Shown here: positions 18,656 through 26,738 of the stretch, one piece after another
How positions within the stretch are numbered: position 1 is the stretch's first letter
How the letters are laid out: every line of letters starts with the position of its first letter
Assembly (NCBI RefSeq): GCF_026342835.1
Contig: NZ_JAPEMI010000001.1
Coordinates: 744,001-808,000, forward strand
Origin: Streptomyces sp. NBC_00154
Lineage (GTDB): Bacteria; Actinomycetota; Actinomycetes; Streptomycetales; Streptomycetaceae
Direction: 5' to 3'
DNA length: 64,000 bases
Program-made: the position numbers and the translations under genes
Notes under the pieces: generated by a model
Told to the model about the DNA's origin: nothing
What the model saw: only the letters and a program-made list of their open reading frames with translations
Database searches by the model: none

Positions 18656-19628
18656 TCAGGCCGGTGCCGGCCGGGCGGAACCCGTCCGCCCAGCGGAGCC
18701 GGGGCATGGCGTTGAGCAGGGCGCCCAGTCCCTGCTCGGCCTCCAGCCGGCCGAGCAGGACGGCCGGGCAGGACTCCGGTCCGGCCGTGGACGTGCCCTG
18801 GTCACGGCGGAAGGGGTCGAAGAGGTCGGGTGAGGCGTACCGCTCCGGGTCGCGGCCCGCCGCACCGATCAGACAGGCGACGGGTGCACCGGCGGGGAGC
18901 GTGCCGCCGCTGACCCGGACCTCGGCGACGGTGCGGCGCAGCACGAACTGCACGGGAGGGTCGCGGCGCAGCGATTCGGTCCAGGCACGGTGGGTGAGGG
19001 CGGGTTCGACCCGCAGGGCGGCCAGGAGGTCGGGGTCGTCCAGCACATTGGCGAGGAAAGAGGCGAGCGCGGTTTCGCGGAGGCCGGTCTGCCGGGTGCA
19101 GGGGGCTGTTGCGGCGTTGCGGGGAAGCGGGCCCAGGTCCGGGTACGCACCGGCGCCGACGGGTAGCCAGCGGCAGAACTCCTCGACGAGGTCCGCCTGT
19201 TGCCGCCCGGCGATGCGGCGGGCGAGGACGTAGGCGGTCCGCTCGACGCGCTCGGTGAGGTGACGGGGGGCGGTCGCTGCCGCCCTCGCGATGTCCTGCG
19301 GCCGGGGCTGGCAGAGCATGCTGCCGTGGCAGAGCCCGCGCGGCGCGGGTCCGCCGCGGGGTGCCCCGTCGTGCGGGAAGCCGGTGAACCGCGGGTCGGT
19401 GAGGGCGGTGGTCACATCGGCGTGCCGGCTGAGCAGCCAGGCGCCGAGGAGTGCGTCGTAGCTGAGCGGGTACTCCTCGCGCAGCACGCGGTAGAGCCGG
19501 TACGGATCGTGCGCGGCGCCGGGGGCGAGGAGGCTCGGGCCGGTGCCGGGCCGGGCGGCGCGGCGGCCGCGGCCCGCTGCGGGCACGGGCGTGGGCACGG
19601 GTATGCCGTCGGGGGCATCAGCCGGCAT
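18615..19628 (-). CDS. Short, degenerate cytochrome P450-like protein
   Basis: A 337-residue protein resembling bacterial P450s but about 60-70 residues short. The substrate-side N-terminal part is recognisable (HDPYRLYRVLREEYPLSYDALLGAWLLSRHADVTTALTDPRF). The K-helix ExxR is kept (ESLR, residues 218-221), and so is the meander (DPERYASPDLFDPFRRD). The haem region reads GPESCPAVLLGRLEAE: the thiolate Cys287 is kept but the usual FGxGxHxCxG residues before it are lost. The I-helix oxygen-binding AGxxT motif is missing, with a proline-rich linker in its place. It may bind haem without normal turnover, or not at all. It overlaps treY by 41 bases tail to tail. No ferredoxin is nearby. Confidence 0.7.
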   Translation of the reverse strand: MPADAPDGIPVPTPVPAAGRGRRAARPGTGPSLLAPGAAHDPYRLYRVLREEYPLSYDALLGAWLLSRHADVTTALTDPRFTGFPHDGAPRGGPAPRGLCHGSMLCQPRPQDIARAAATAPRHLTERVERTAYVLARRIAGRQQADLVEEFCRWLPVGAGAYPDLGPLPRNAATAPCTRQTGLRETALASFLANVLDDPDLLAALRVEPALTHRAWTESLRRDPPVQFVLRRTVAEVRVSGGTLPAGAPVACLIGAAGRDPERYASPDLFDPFRRDQGTSTAGPESCPAVLLGRLEAEQGLGALLNAMPRLRWADGFRPAGTGLITRGPRILLVRPG

Positions 19629-19942
19629 CCGTACCCCCTGGATCGGTGCGCCGCGGTACGGCGCGGATGAATTCAGGGGACCATCGCGGCGTACTCACTG
19701 CAGTGGCGGTGCGGCCATTCGGGTGAAGGAGGGGCCGGGAGCGGTTACCGACCGTGCCCCCATCCGCAATGGTGGGAGCCGGCTTTCGCCGGGTGCACCC
19801 AGCCCGCCCGCAGCAGCTCCGTGAACGAGGAAGGAGTACCGATGTGCGGCCCGCGAGGCGGTCGTCGAACGGGATCACCAAGACGATCAACGCCGGACGC
19901 GGCCTCCACCAACAGGCCTGATCCGCGGCTGCCCCGTCGACG
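19629..19942. other. Intergenic stretch with one possible micro-ORF
   Basis: This 314-base gap separates the P450-like gene from the FHA gene, both on the minus strand. On the plus strand an AAGGAG at 19831-19836 sits seven bases before GTG 19844, which opens a 25-codon frame ending at 19919-19921. A longer plus-strand frame from ATG 19842 runs antisense through the FHA gene and is rejected as a shadow. I see no other coding or RNA signal. Confidence 0.35.
19844..19921 (+). CDS. Possible 25-residue micro-ORF
   Basis: A GTG with a well-placed AAGGAG opens a basic 25-residue frame ending in GRGLHQQA. No family recognised. Support rests on the ribosome site only; it could be a relic of a larger gene. 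Confidence 0.25.
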   Translation: MRPARRSSNGITKTINAGRGLHQQA

Positions 19943-20536
19943 TCAGACCGGACGCCCGGGAATCCCCGGGGACTCGGGCGGCTTGAGTACGGGCGCGGAG
20001 AGCCGGAAGGTGATCCGGCCGAAGCTCACCTGGTCCCCGTCGCGCACCGACACCGCCCCGGTCACCCGCTGCCCGTTCACACACGTACCGTTGGTCGAGC
20101 CGAGGTCGCGCAGGATCCATCGGCCGCCCTGCACCGTGAGTTCGGCGTGCATCCGCGAGACGGTCTCGTGGGTGAGCCGCAGTCCGTTCGCCGGGTCGCG
20201 CCCGATGAGCACGGGGTACGGGGTGGGCGCGGGCAGCAGCAGCTTCGGCAGCCGCTCGGCCTGCCAGGCCCTGCGCACCCGGGCTGGGAACCCGGAGACC
20301 GCGCCCACCACCTGGAACAGCCCTCGTGTCCAACGGCCTTCGGTCCGCAGGTCGGCGGTGAGTGCCTCCAGCTCCTCCGAGCGGTGGGCGGACAGGGCCA
20401 GTTCCATGCGCCGCATGAACGTGTCATGGGACAGCTTGCCCTGGGCCGCGCCTTCTCTGAGCACACCGAGAACACGGTCGCGCTGGGCGTCGGAGACCCG
20501 CGCGGGATACGTGTGGAACTCGAAGGAGGACGTCAC
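19943..20536 (-). CDS. DUF1707 and FHA domain protein
   Basis: A 197-residue protein in two parts. Residues ~12-65 are DUF1707 (RVSDAQRDRVLGVLREGAAQGKLSHDTFMRRMELALSAHRSEELEALTADL), a short actinobacterial helical domain often fused to membrane or signalling parts. Residues ~105-190 are an FHA phosphothreonine-binding domain with its signature residues: IGRDPANGLRLTHETVSRMHAEL and LRDLGSTNGTCVNGQRV. It probably docks onto targets of a Ser/Thr kinase encoded elsewhere. GTG 20536 starts the homologous region. No signal peptide or membrane helix seen. Confidence 0.88.
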   Translation of the reverse strand: MTSSFEFHTYPARVSDAQRDRVLGVLREGAAQGKLSHDTFMRRMELALSAHRSEELEALTADLRTEGRWTRGLFQVVGAVSGFPARVRRAWQAERLPKLLLPAPTPYPVLIGRDPANGLRLTHETVSRMHAELTVQGGRWILRDLGSTNGTCVNGQRVTGAVSVRDGDQVSFGRITFRLSAPVLKPPESPGIPGRPV

Positions 20537-20735
20537 AGGACCGATTGTCGGGCCGACCGCCCCGGAGTGTCCAGAAGAAGCCTGCTTTCCGCCCGCCTGA
20601 CCTGCGCGGAACGGCTGCGTGGAACGCCCGTGCCGAAAAAGTCGGGGGCGGTGTCCGGTGAACGTTGGTACTGTCTGCCGCCGCGTGCCGTGAGCGCCGA
20701 ATGGCCGGCACGCCTCAAACAGATGTGGAGACTTG

Positions 20736-21695
20736 GTGACCCCTGCACCACTGGAGCTGACCGTCCGTCCGCTCACCGGGCCCGACGAACTCGGGCTCTT
20801 CCGCCGCCTGTCGTACGTCCTCGACCACGAACTGGCCGACGACCTCGCCGCAGGGCGCCGCCGCCCGGAGTGGCTGTGGGTGGCGCTGCGCGGCGACCGG
20901 GTGGTGGCGCGGGCCGGCTGGTGGAGCCAGGGCGGAGACGTACCGCTGGCGCTCGACTTCTTCGACGTCGACGACGCGCTGCCCGAGCCCGAGCGGACCG
21001 AGACAGGTCTGCGGCTGCTGGAGGCGGCGACGGCGGCCGTCGTTCCCGCCGGGGTCACGCGGCCGGAGTACGGACGTTTCGTACCGCCGGACTGGCACGA
21101 GGACCCGGTGGCCCGCGACATCGTCGAGGCCCGGATCCGGGTGATGGAGCGCACCGGTGCGCGGATGCTGGTCGAGCGGCTGCGCCTGGAGTGGCGGGCG
21201 GGTACGCCGGTCCCGGCCGACACCGGCCGGCTGCGCTTCCGTCCGGTGGCCGGGCGCGAGGATCTGCTCGCGCTGATGACCCCGGTGATGGAGGGCACCC
21301 TCGACGCACACGGTCAGGAGGACCTCGCGTCGGGGCTGTCCGCGCGCAAGGCGGCGGAGAAGCACTACGACGAGGAGCTCGCGGAGTACACCACCCCGCG
21401 GGAGTGGTGGCGGATCGCCGAACTCCCCGGCGGTGAGCCGGTCGGGTTCGTGATCCCGGCTCGCAACAGCTACAACCCGATCATCGCGTACATCGGTGTG
21501 GTGCCGGCGCAGCGCGGTCGCGGCCATATCGACGAGCTGCTCGCCGAGGGCACCCGGGTGCTCGCCGCGCAGGACGGCGTGGAGCGGATCCGGGCCGCGA
21601 CGGACCTCGGCAATGTGCCGATGGCGAAGTCGTTCGAGCGCCTGGGGTACGTCAACTTCGAGCGCGCGTTCAACATGATCTGGGACCCGGCATAA
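20736..21695 (+). CDS. GNAT-family N-acetyltransferase (tandem copy 1)
   Basis: A 319-residue protein with GNAT character in both halves. The acetyl-CoA-binding motif A is GVVPAQRGRGHIDELLAEG near the C-terminus, followed by ATDLGNVPMAKSFERLGYV, the motif-B region typical of the fold. The N-terminal half (PEWLWVALRGDRVVARAGWWS) looks like a second, degenerate GNAT lobe with no CoA loop. It starts at GTG 20736, five bases after GGAG. It resembles the next plus-strand gene closely in order and motifs, so the two are tandem paralogues. Substrate unknown. Confidence 0.82.
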   Translation: MTPAPLELTVRPLTGPDELGLFRRLSYVLDHELADDLAAGRRRPEWLWVALRGDRVVARAGWWSQGGDVPLALDFFDVDDALPEPERTETGLRLLEAATAAVVPAGVTRPEYGRFVPPDWHEDPVARDIVEARIRVMERTGARMLVERLRLEWRAGTPVPADTGRLRFRPVAGREDLLALMTPVMEGTLDAHGQEDLASGLSARKAAEKHYDEELAEYTTPREWWRIAELPGGEPVGFVIPARNSYNPIIAYIGVVPAQRGRGHIDELLAEGTRVLAAQDGVERIRAATDLGNVPMAKSFERLGYVNFERAFNMIWDPA

Positions 21696-21768
21696 ATCGG
21701 TGGACCGTGCGCCGCGGCGCCGGTTACGTTGGTCACCCGCCCGAGGATCGAGGAAGGAGGCGAGAACA

Positions 21769-21837
21769 GTGCGTACCAGTACCACTTCATTCCCGCGCTC
21801 CCGTCCCGTTCGCCGGGCGGTTTCGGTTTCGGTCTGA
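21769..21837 (+). CDS. Possible 22-residue leader ORF before the second GNAT gene
   Basis: AAGGAGG at 21754-21760, eight bases, then GTG 21769 form an excellent initiation site for a 22-codon frame ending TGA at 21835-21837, 36 bases before the second GNAT gene. The peptide is rich in Ser, Arg and Val (ends RRAVSVSV). It may be a leader or a coupling ORF, or a relic. No recognised family. Confidence 0.35.
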   Translation: MRTSTTSFPRSRPVRRAVSVSV

Positions 21838-21873
21838 CCGGGAGCGCATCGCTTCTTCCGGAGGACTTTTTCC

Positions 21874-22785
21874 ATGACCGATCTGGTCGTTCGCGCGCTC
21901 ACCGAGAGCGACGCACATCTTTTCCACACCCTGCAGGACCCCGGTCTCGTCGGCCGCGCCGCCTTCGGCCACAGCTATGCCACGGTGGGCGAGGGCGGCG
22001 AGTACCGCCCCGAGTGGACCTGGATCGCGCTGCGCGACGGTGTCGTCGTGGCCAGGGCGGCCTGGTGGTCGGGGCCCGACGACACCGAGCCGGTGCTCCT
22101 CAACTGGTTCGACTTCGCCGACGGCGAGGACGAGGCGGGCAGCGAACTGCTGCGCCGTGCGGCGCTGTACGCCGAGTACGAGCTGATGCTGCCCGCCGAC
22201 TGGCGGGAGCGGCCCGATGTCACGGCCGCCGCCGGGGCGAGGATCGCCGCCGCGCGCGCGGCCGGTATGGAGCCGCTGGTGGAGCGGTACCGGTACGAGT
22301 GGACGCCGGAGTGCGGGCTGCCCGAGCGGCCCGGGCGGCTCACGTTCCGCCCGGAGCCGGACGACACAGTGATCCTCGATGTGTTGCGCCGGGTCCACTC
22401 CGTCACGCTGGACGCGCACGCCCGGCGGGCCATCGAGGGCCCCGGCGGACTGGAGCAGGCGGCCCAGGAGGAGCTCGACTTCTTCCACTGGTGCCCCTCG
22501 CCGCGCTCCTGGTGGCAGCTGGCGTACACCCCCGACGGCGAGGTGGCCGGCATCCATGTGCCGGCCCGTAACCCGGGCGGTCCGTGCATCGGCTTCATCG
22601 GCGTCGTACCCGAACAGCGCGGCCACGGCTACGGGTACGACCTGCTCGTCGAGTGCACGCACTTCCTGGCGGCCGAGGGCGCCGAGTTCATCGCGGGCGC
22701 CACCGACCTGGGTAATGCGCCGATGGCGGCCGCGTTCGCCCGGGCCGGCCATCGGCTCATACAGGAACGCATCCATCTGGTGTGA
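21874..22785 (+). CDS. GNAT-family N-acetyltransferase (tandem copy 2)
   Basis: A 303-residue paralogue of the upstream gene. Motif A is GVVPEQRGHGYGYDLLVEC and motif B is GATDLGNAPMAAAFARAGH. The N-terminal lobe PEWTWIALRDGVVVARAAWWSGPDD aligns with the same part of copy 1. TLDAHARRAIEGPGGLEQAAQEELDFF parallels TLDAHGQEDLASG of copy 1. The ATG follows a GGAGG-like site. Its 3' end overlaps the convergent fucosidase gene by 29 bases. Probably arose by duplication, with enough divergence to suggest distinct substrates. Confidence 0.82.
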   Translation: MTDLVVRALTESDAHLFHTLQDPGLVGRAAFGHSYATVGEGGEYRPEWTWIALRDGVVVARAAWWSGPDDTEPVLLNWFDFADGEDEAGSELLRRAALYAEYELMLPADWRERPDVTAAAGARIAAARAAGMEPLVERYRYEWTPECGLPERPGRLTFRPEPDDTVILDVLRRVHSVTLDAHARRAIEGPGGLEQAAQEELDFFHWCPSPRSWWQLAYTPDGEVAGIHVPARNPGGPCIGFIGVVPEQRGHGYGYDLLVECTHFLAAEGAEFIAGATDLGNAPMAAAFARAGHRLIQERIHLV

Positions 22786-23887
22786 GGTCCGGGGTGAGTT
22801 CCGCCAGCCAGTCGAGGCGGAGCTGCTGCGCGGCGGGGATGGTCGCATCCTCGCCGCGCGGCCCCACATTGAGCAGCAGGTTGCCGCCCGCGGCCGCCGT
22901 CCCGGTCACCAGCGCGGTCAGCGCGGTGCGGCTGAGGAAGGCGTCGGGCGGCGAGTTGCGGTTGTAGCCGAAGCTGTGGTCGATGCCCCGGGTGATCTCG
23001 TACGGGTCCGGCCCGATGTAGCGGGCGAATTCGGGTGTACGGAAGTCGTAGTACGGGGGCTTGCGCGGCACGAAGCCCTCGCCCTGTGCGATCGTGCGGC
23101 GCTCCCACCGGTTGTACAGGGGCTTGGCGCCGGGCAGTCGCAACGCGCTCCACAGCGGTGCGCGGGGGAACAGCCGGTCGTTGACGACGCCGTTCGGGAC
23201 GGTGAAGCGGTAGTACTCGATGAGCCGCTGCACATCGGCGCGCGACCCCGGCCAGGCGATGTCGTTCCACAGGATGTCGGGCCGGTAGCGGCGGATCAGT
23301 TCGCGCATCTGGGCGGCGGCGTACGCGGGGTAGCTGCCGCGCGGCACGGCAGAGACCATGTCCGCACCGGTGCCGATGGGCCGGTCGTCGAAGGTCCAGT
23401 CGAGTCCGCCGGAGTAGTAGACCCCGAACCGCAGGCCCTCGGCCCGGGCCGCTTCGGCGAACTCGCCGACCACATCGCGAGTGGTGTGCCAGCCGGTCCG
23501 GTGCGGGTTGCGGACCTCGGACGGCCAGAGACAGAAGCCGTCGTGGTGCTTGGTGACGAGGACGGCGTAGCGGGCGCCCGCGGCGCGGAAGCTGCGAGCC
23601 CAGGCCGCCGGGTCCCAGCCCTCCATGGCGTCGTTGAAGTCCTGGCCGAAGGCGGTGTACGGGCGGGTCCCGTAGGTCGCCCGGTGATGGGCGGAGACGG
23701 GGCTGCCGGGGAAGCGGAGCGCGTTCTCGTACCACTCGGCGTACGACGTCCAGCCGAGCGGCGTACGGCGGCCCGCAAGGGGCAATCGGTCCGCGGGAAC
23801 GTACGGCGGGGCCCAGCCCGGTACGGACGCGGGTGTCCAGTGCACAAAGATCCCCAGCTGGGCCCGGGACCACCACGAAGCAACCAT
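22757..23887 (-). CDS. Alpha-L-fucosidase (GH29), cytoplasmic
   Basis: A 376-residue GH29 enzyme. It starts with WWSRAQLGIFVHWTPASVPGW, the family N-terminal motif, then YAVLVTKHHDGFCLWPSEV, which carries the conserved His pair. DILWNDIAWPG contains the region with the nucleophile Asp, and GGNLLLNVGPRGEDATIP is the end of the barrel. No signal peptide, so it should act on imported fucosides. It is divergent from the MFS sugar transporter with a 108-base gap, which suggests joint regulation. It lacks the C-terminal beta-sandwich of longer members. It overlaps the second GNAT gene by 29 bases at its 3' end. Confidence 0.88.
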   Translation of the reverse strand: MVASWWSRAQLGIFVHWTPASVPGWAPPYVPADRLPLAGRRTPLGWTSYAEWYENALRFPGSPVSAHHRATYGTRPYTAFGQDFNDAMEGWDPAAWARSFRAAGARYAVLVTKHHDGFCLWPSEVRNPHRTGWHTTRDVVGEFAEAARAEGLRFGVYYSGGLDWTFDDRPIGTGADMVSAVPRGSYPAYAAAQMRELIRRYRPDILWNDIAWPGSRADVQRLIEYYRFTVPNGVVNDRLFPRAPLWSALRLPGAKPLYNRWERRTIAQGEGFVPRKPPYYDFRTPEFARYIGPDPYEITRGIDHSFGYNRNSPPDAFLSRTALTALVTGTAAAGGNLLLNVGPRGEDATIPAAQQLRLDWLAELTPDLTPDGCVPV

Positions 23888-23995
23888 GGCGCGAAGTATT
23901 GATCACTCAGGGGGGCGTTCGTAAGATCCGGGCACCTCCGGGGCACCTCCGACCGTGATGGCTACGCGCACGACCGAGCTGATGGCGAGCGGCCG

Positions 23996-25222
23996 ATGAC
24001 CGTGGACGACACCCGAACGGAACCGCAGTCCCGCGTCGGCGGCGGCTGGATCAGTGGTCTGGTGCTGGCCAACCTGGGCCTGTACATGGCTTTCCTCACC
24101 CCGATCCAGGTACTGCTCGCCGAGCAGATCGACGATCTGACGACGTCCGGCAAAGAGGTGTCGCTCGGCTGGGCGACCGGTGTCGGGGCGTTGGTCGCGG
24201 TGGTCGCCAACCCGGTCGCCGGTGCGCTGTCGGACCGGACCGGCGGGAGGTTCGGGCGCCGTCACCCGTGGATCGTGGGCGGGGCGCTGGTGGGTGCGGT
24301 CGGTCTGGTGGTCACGGCGGCGCAGACCACCGTGGTCGGGGTGGCCCTCGGCTGGTGTCTGGCGCAGCTGGGGCTGAACGCGATGCTGGCGGGCACGAAC
24401 GCGGTGGTGCCGGACCAGGTGCCGGTGCGGCAGCGGGCGGCGGTGTCCGGGTTCATCGGGATACCGCAGACACTGGGACTGGTCCTCGGCGTGCTCCTGG
24501 TGTCGGTGGTGGTGACCGGAATCGCCTCGGGGTATCTGATGCTGGCGGGTCTGGTGGTCCTGTGTGCGGTGCCGTTCGTGCTGCTGACCCGCGATCCGGC
24601 GGTGCCCGGGATTCCGGGGCCGGCGGTGCGGCTGAAGGACTTCTGGGTGAGTCCGCGGCTGCATCCGGACTTCGGCTGGGCGTGGCTGACCCGGTTCCTC
24701 GTCCAGCTGGGCAATGCGATCGGCACGCTGTATCTGCTGTATTTCCTCAAGGACGCGGTGCATTACCCGGACCCGGACATGGGTGTGCTGTATCTGACGC
24801 TGCTCTACACCGGCGGTGTGGTGCTGACGGCGGTGGCGGGCGGCATCGTCTCGGACCGGCTGGGCAAGCGGAAGATGATGGTCAGCGTCTGTTCGATGGT
24901 GATGGCGGTGGGTTCGCTGCTGCTGACGTTCTGGCACACCTGGCCGGCGGCGATGGGCGCGGCGGTGCTGCTCGGGCTCGGCTACGGGATCTATGTGGCG
25001 GTCGACCAGGCGCTGATCACCCAGGTCCTGCCGGCGGCCGAGGACCGGGCCAAGGACCTGGGGGTGATCAATGTCGCCAACTCGGCTCCCCAGGTGCTCG
25101 GTCCGGCGCTGGCCGCGCCGATGGTGGCGTACGCGGGTGGCTACGCGGGGCTGTACCTGGCGTCCACCGTGGTGACGGTGGTGGGCGGGGTGCTGGTGTG
25201 GCGGATCAGGTCAGTCCGCTGA
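23996..25222 (+). CDS. MFS transporter, probably sugar or glycoside
   Basis: A 408-residue, 12-helix major facilitator. The loop 2-3 motif is DRTGGRFGRRHPWIVGG and the equivalent in the second half is DRLGKRKMMV, both in the GPH/oligosaccharide MFS style. It begins LANLGLYMAFLTPIQVLLAEQI. It lies between a divergent fucosidase and a convergent beta-glucosidase, so import of a glycoside for these cytoplasmic enzymes is likely. Its last 12 bases overlap the beta-glucosidase end. A 13-codon frame (ATG 23958, ending TGA at 23997-23999) overlaps its ATG as ATGA and may couple translation, though this could be chance. Confidence 0.85.
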   Translation: MTVDDTRTEPQSRVGGGWISGLVLANLGLYMAFLTPIQVLLAEQIDDLTTSGKEVSLGWATGVGALVAVVANPVAGALSDRTGGRFGRRHPWIVGGALVGAVGLVVTAAQTTVVGVALGWCLAQLGLNAMLAGTNAVVPDQVPVRQRAAVSGFIGIPQTLGLVLGVLLVSVVVTGIASGYLMLAGLVVLCAVPFVLLTRDPAVPGIPGPAVRLKDFWVSPRLHPDFGWAWLTRFLVQLGNAIGTLYLLYFLKDAVHYPDPDMGVLYLTLLYTGGVVLTAVAGGIVSDRLGKRKMMVSVCSMVMAVGSLLLTFWHTWPAAMGAAVLLGLGYGIYVAVDQALITQVLPAAEDRAKDLGVINVANSAPQVLGPALAAPMVAYAGGYAGLYLASTVVTVVGGVLVWRIRSVR

Positions 25223-26581
25223 CTCCGCGGGCCGTGCGGCCTTCTGGCTGCGGATGACGTCGCGGTACCAGGCGTACGACTCCTTGGGGGTCCGGCGCAG
25301 CGTCTCGTAGTCGATGTGGACGAGGCCGAAGCGCTTGCTGGCGCCCTCGATCCACTCGACGTTGTCGGTCAGTGACCAGGTGAAGTAGCCGCGGACGTCG
25401 ACGCCTGCGTCGATCGCGGTGCGCAGCGCGCCCAGGTGGCCTTCGAGGAAGGCGATCCGGCGGGTGTCGGTGACGGCCTCGTCGACGGCGCAGCCGTTCT
25501 CGGTGATGTACAGGGGAGGGAGCCGGTCGCCGTAGCGGGCCTGCAGCTGGACGAGGGTTTCGCGCAGTCCGTCGGGGACGACGGGCCAGCCGAAGTCGGT
25601 CTTTTCGTATCCCTCGATCTCCCGGATGCCGAAGGGGAGTTCGGCGGGCATCCCGAAGCCGGAGAACGTTTCGAGGGCGTCCGCCCTGGGGGCGCCGACG
25701 AGGGTGGGGTTGTAGTAGTTGACCCCGTACCAGTCGAGCGGGGTGGAGATGGTCCTGAGGTCGTCCTCGACCGGTCCGGGCATCAGCGCGGCGAAGTTCT
25801 CGTCGGGGTAGCGGCCGGTGAGGATCGGGTCGGCGAACATCCAGTTGGTGAGGGTGTCGTACAGCTCGGCGCCGAACCGGTCCTCCTCCGACTCCCCCGC
25901 GGTCCAGACGGGGGTGTGCGAGACGGCGACGCCGATCTCGGTGGCGCCGGCCGCCCGCAGCGCGCGGACGCCCAGACCGTGGGCGAGGAGCTGGTGGTGG
26001 GCGGCGGGCAGCGCGTCGAAGAGGAGCGTGCGGCCCGGGGCGTGCTCGCCCAACGCGTAGCCGAGCATGGTCACTTCAGCGGGTTCGTTGATGGTGATCC
26101 ACATGGGTACGCGGTCGGCGAGCCGCTCGGCGACGATGCCCGCGTACTCGGCGAAGCGGTAGGCGGTGTCCCGGTTCAGCCAGCCGCCCGCCTCGTCGAG
26201 CGGCAGCGGGGTGTCCCAGTGGTAGAGGGTGGGGGCCGGGGTGATGCCGTGGGCACAGAGTTCGTCGACGAGCCGGTCGTAGAAGTCGAGCCCTGCCGGG
26301 TTGACGGCTCCGCTGCCGCCCGGCACCACGCGCGGCCAGCTGACGGAGAACCGGAAGGCGTCGGCGCCGAGGCCGGCCAGCAGGGCGACGTCCTCGCGGT
26401 AACGCTCGTGGAAGCCGGTGCCGCGGCTGGTGTCGGTGCCGTCCTTGATCCGTCCCGGCTGGGCGGCGAAGGCGTCCCAGCCCGAGGGGCCCTTGCCGTC
26501 GGCGTCGGCCGCTCCTTCGGTCTGGAAGGCGGAGGCGGAGGCTCCCCAGAGGAATCCCGGCGGGAACGTCGGCACAGTCAT
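25211..26581 (-). CDS. Beta-glucosidase family enzyme (GH1)
   Basis: A 456-residue GH1 enzyme. The N-terminus is FPPGFLWGASASAFQTEGA, with the sugar-contacting Gln. The acid/base Glu is in ITINEPAEV, the nucleophile Glu is in YITENGCAVDE, and the terminal aglycone loop is FTWSLTDNVEWIEGASKRFGLVHIDYET. All key residues are intact. No signal peptide, so it acts on imported beta-glycosides. It is convergent with and overlaps the MFS gene by 12 bases. The 157-base gap to treZ should hold its promoter. Confidence 0.93.
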   Translation of the reverse strand: MTVPTFPPGFLWGASASAFQTEGAADADGKGPSGWDAFAAQPGRIKDGTDTSRGTGFHERYREDVALLAGLGADAFRFSVSWPRVVPGGSGAVNPAGLDFYDRLVDELCAHGITPAPTLYHWDTPLPLDEAGGWLNRDTAYRFAEYAGIVAERLADRVPMWITINEPAEVTMLGYALGEHAPGRTLLFDALPAAHHQLLAHGLGVRALRAAGATEIGVAVSHTPVWTAGESEEDRFGAELYDTLTNWMFADPILTGRYPDENFAALMPGPVEDDLRTISTPLDWYGVNYYNPTLVGAPRADALETFSGFGMPAELPFGIREIEGYEKTDFGWPVVPDGLRETLVQLQARYGDRLPPLYITENGCAVDEAVTDTRRIAFLEGHLGALRTAIDAGVDVRGYFTWSLTDNVEWIEGASKRFGLVHIDYETLRRTPKESYAWYRDVIRSQKAARPAESAD

Positions 26582-26738
26582 CTCGGCCTCCAGCAGCCGT
26601 ACGTATGAGCAGAACCTGGCAGGGCAATGATCAGAACCAGACCTTAATCGCCAGTAATGGGCTCGATCCAGTGTCGCGGGCCGGTGATCGCGACTTCTGC
26701 CGACCATGGGGCCGAGGCGACGAGACGAGGAGCGATGC

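Noticed and set aside
19842-20600. Long plus-strand frame with a good ribosome site
   Set aside because: It runs antisense through the DUF1707-FHA gene and encodes Ser/Arg-rich sequence without motifs. Only the short GTG frame at 19844 was kept, at low confidence.
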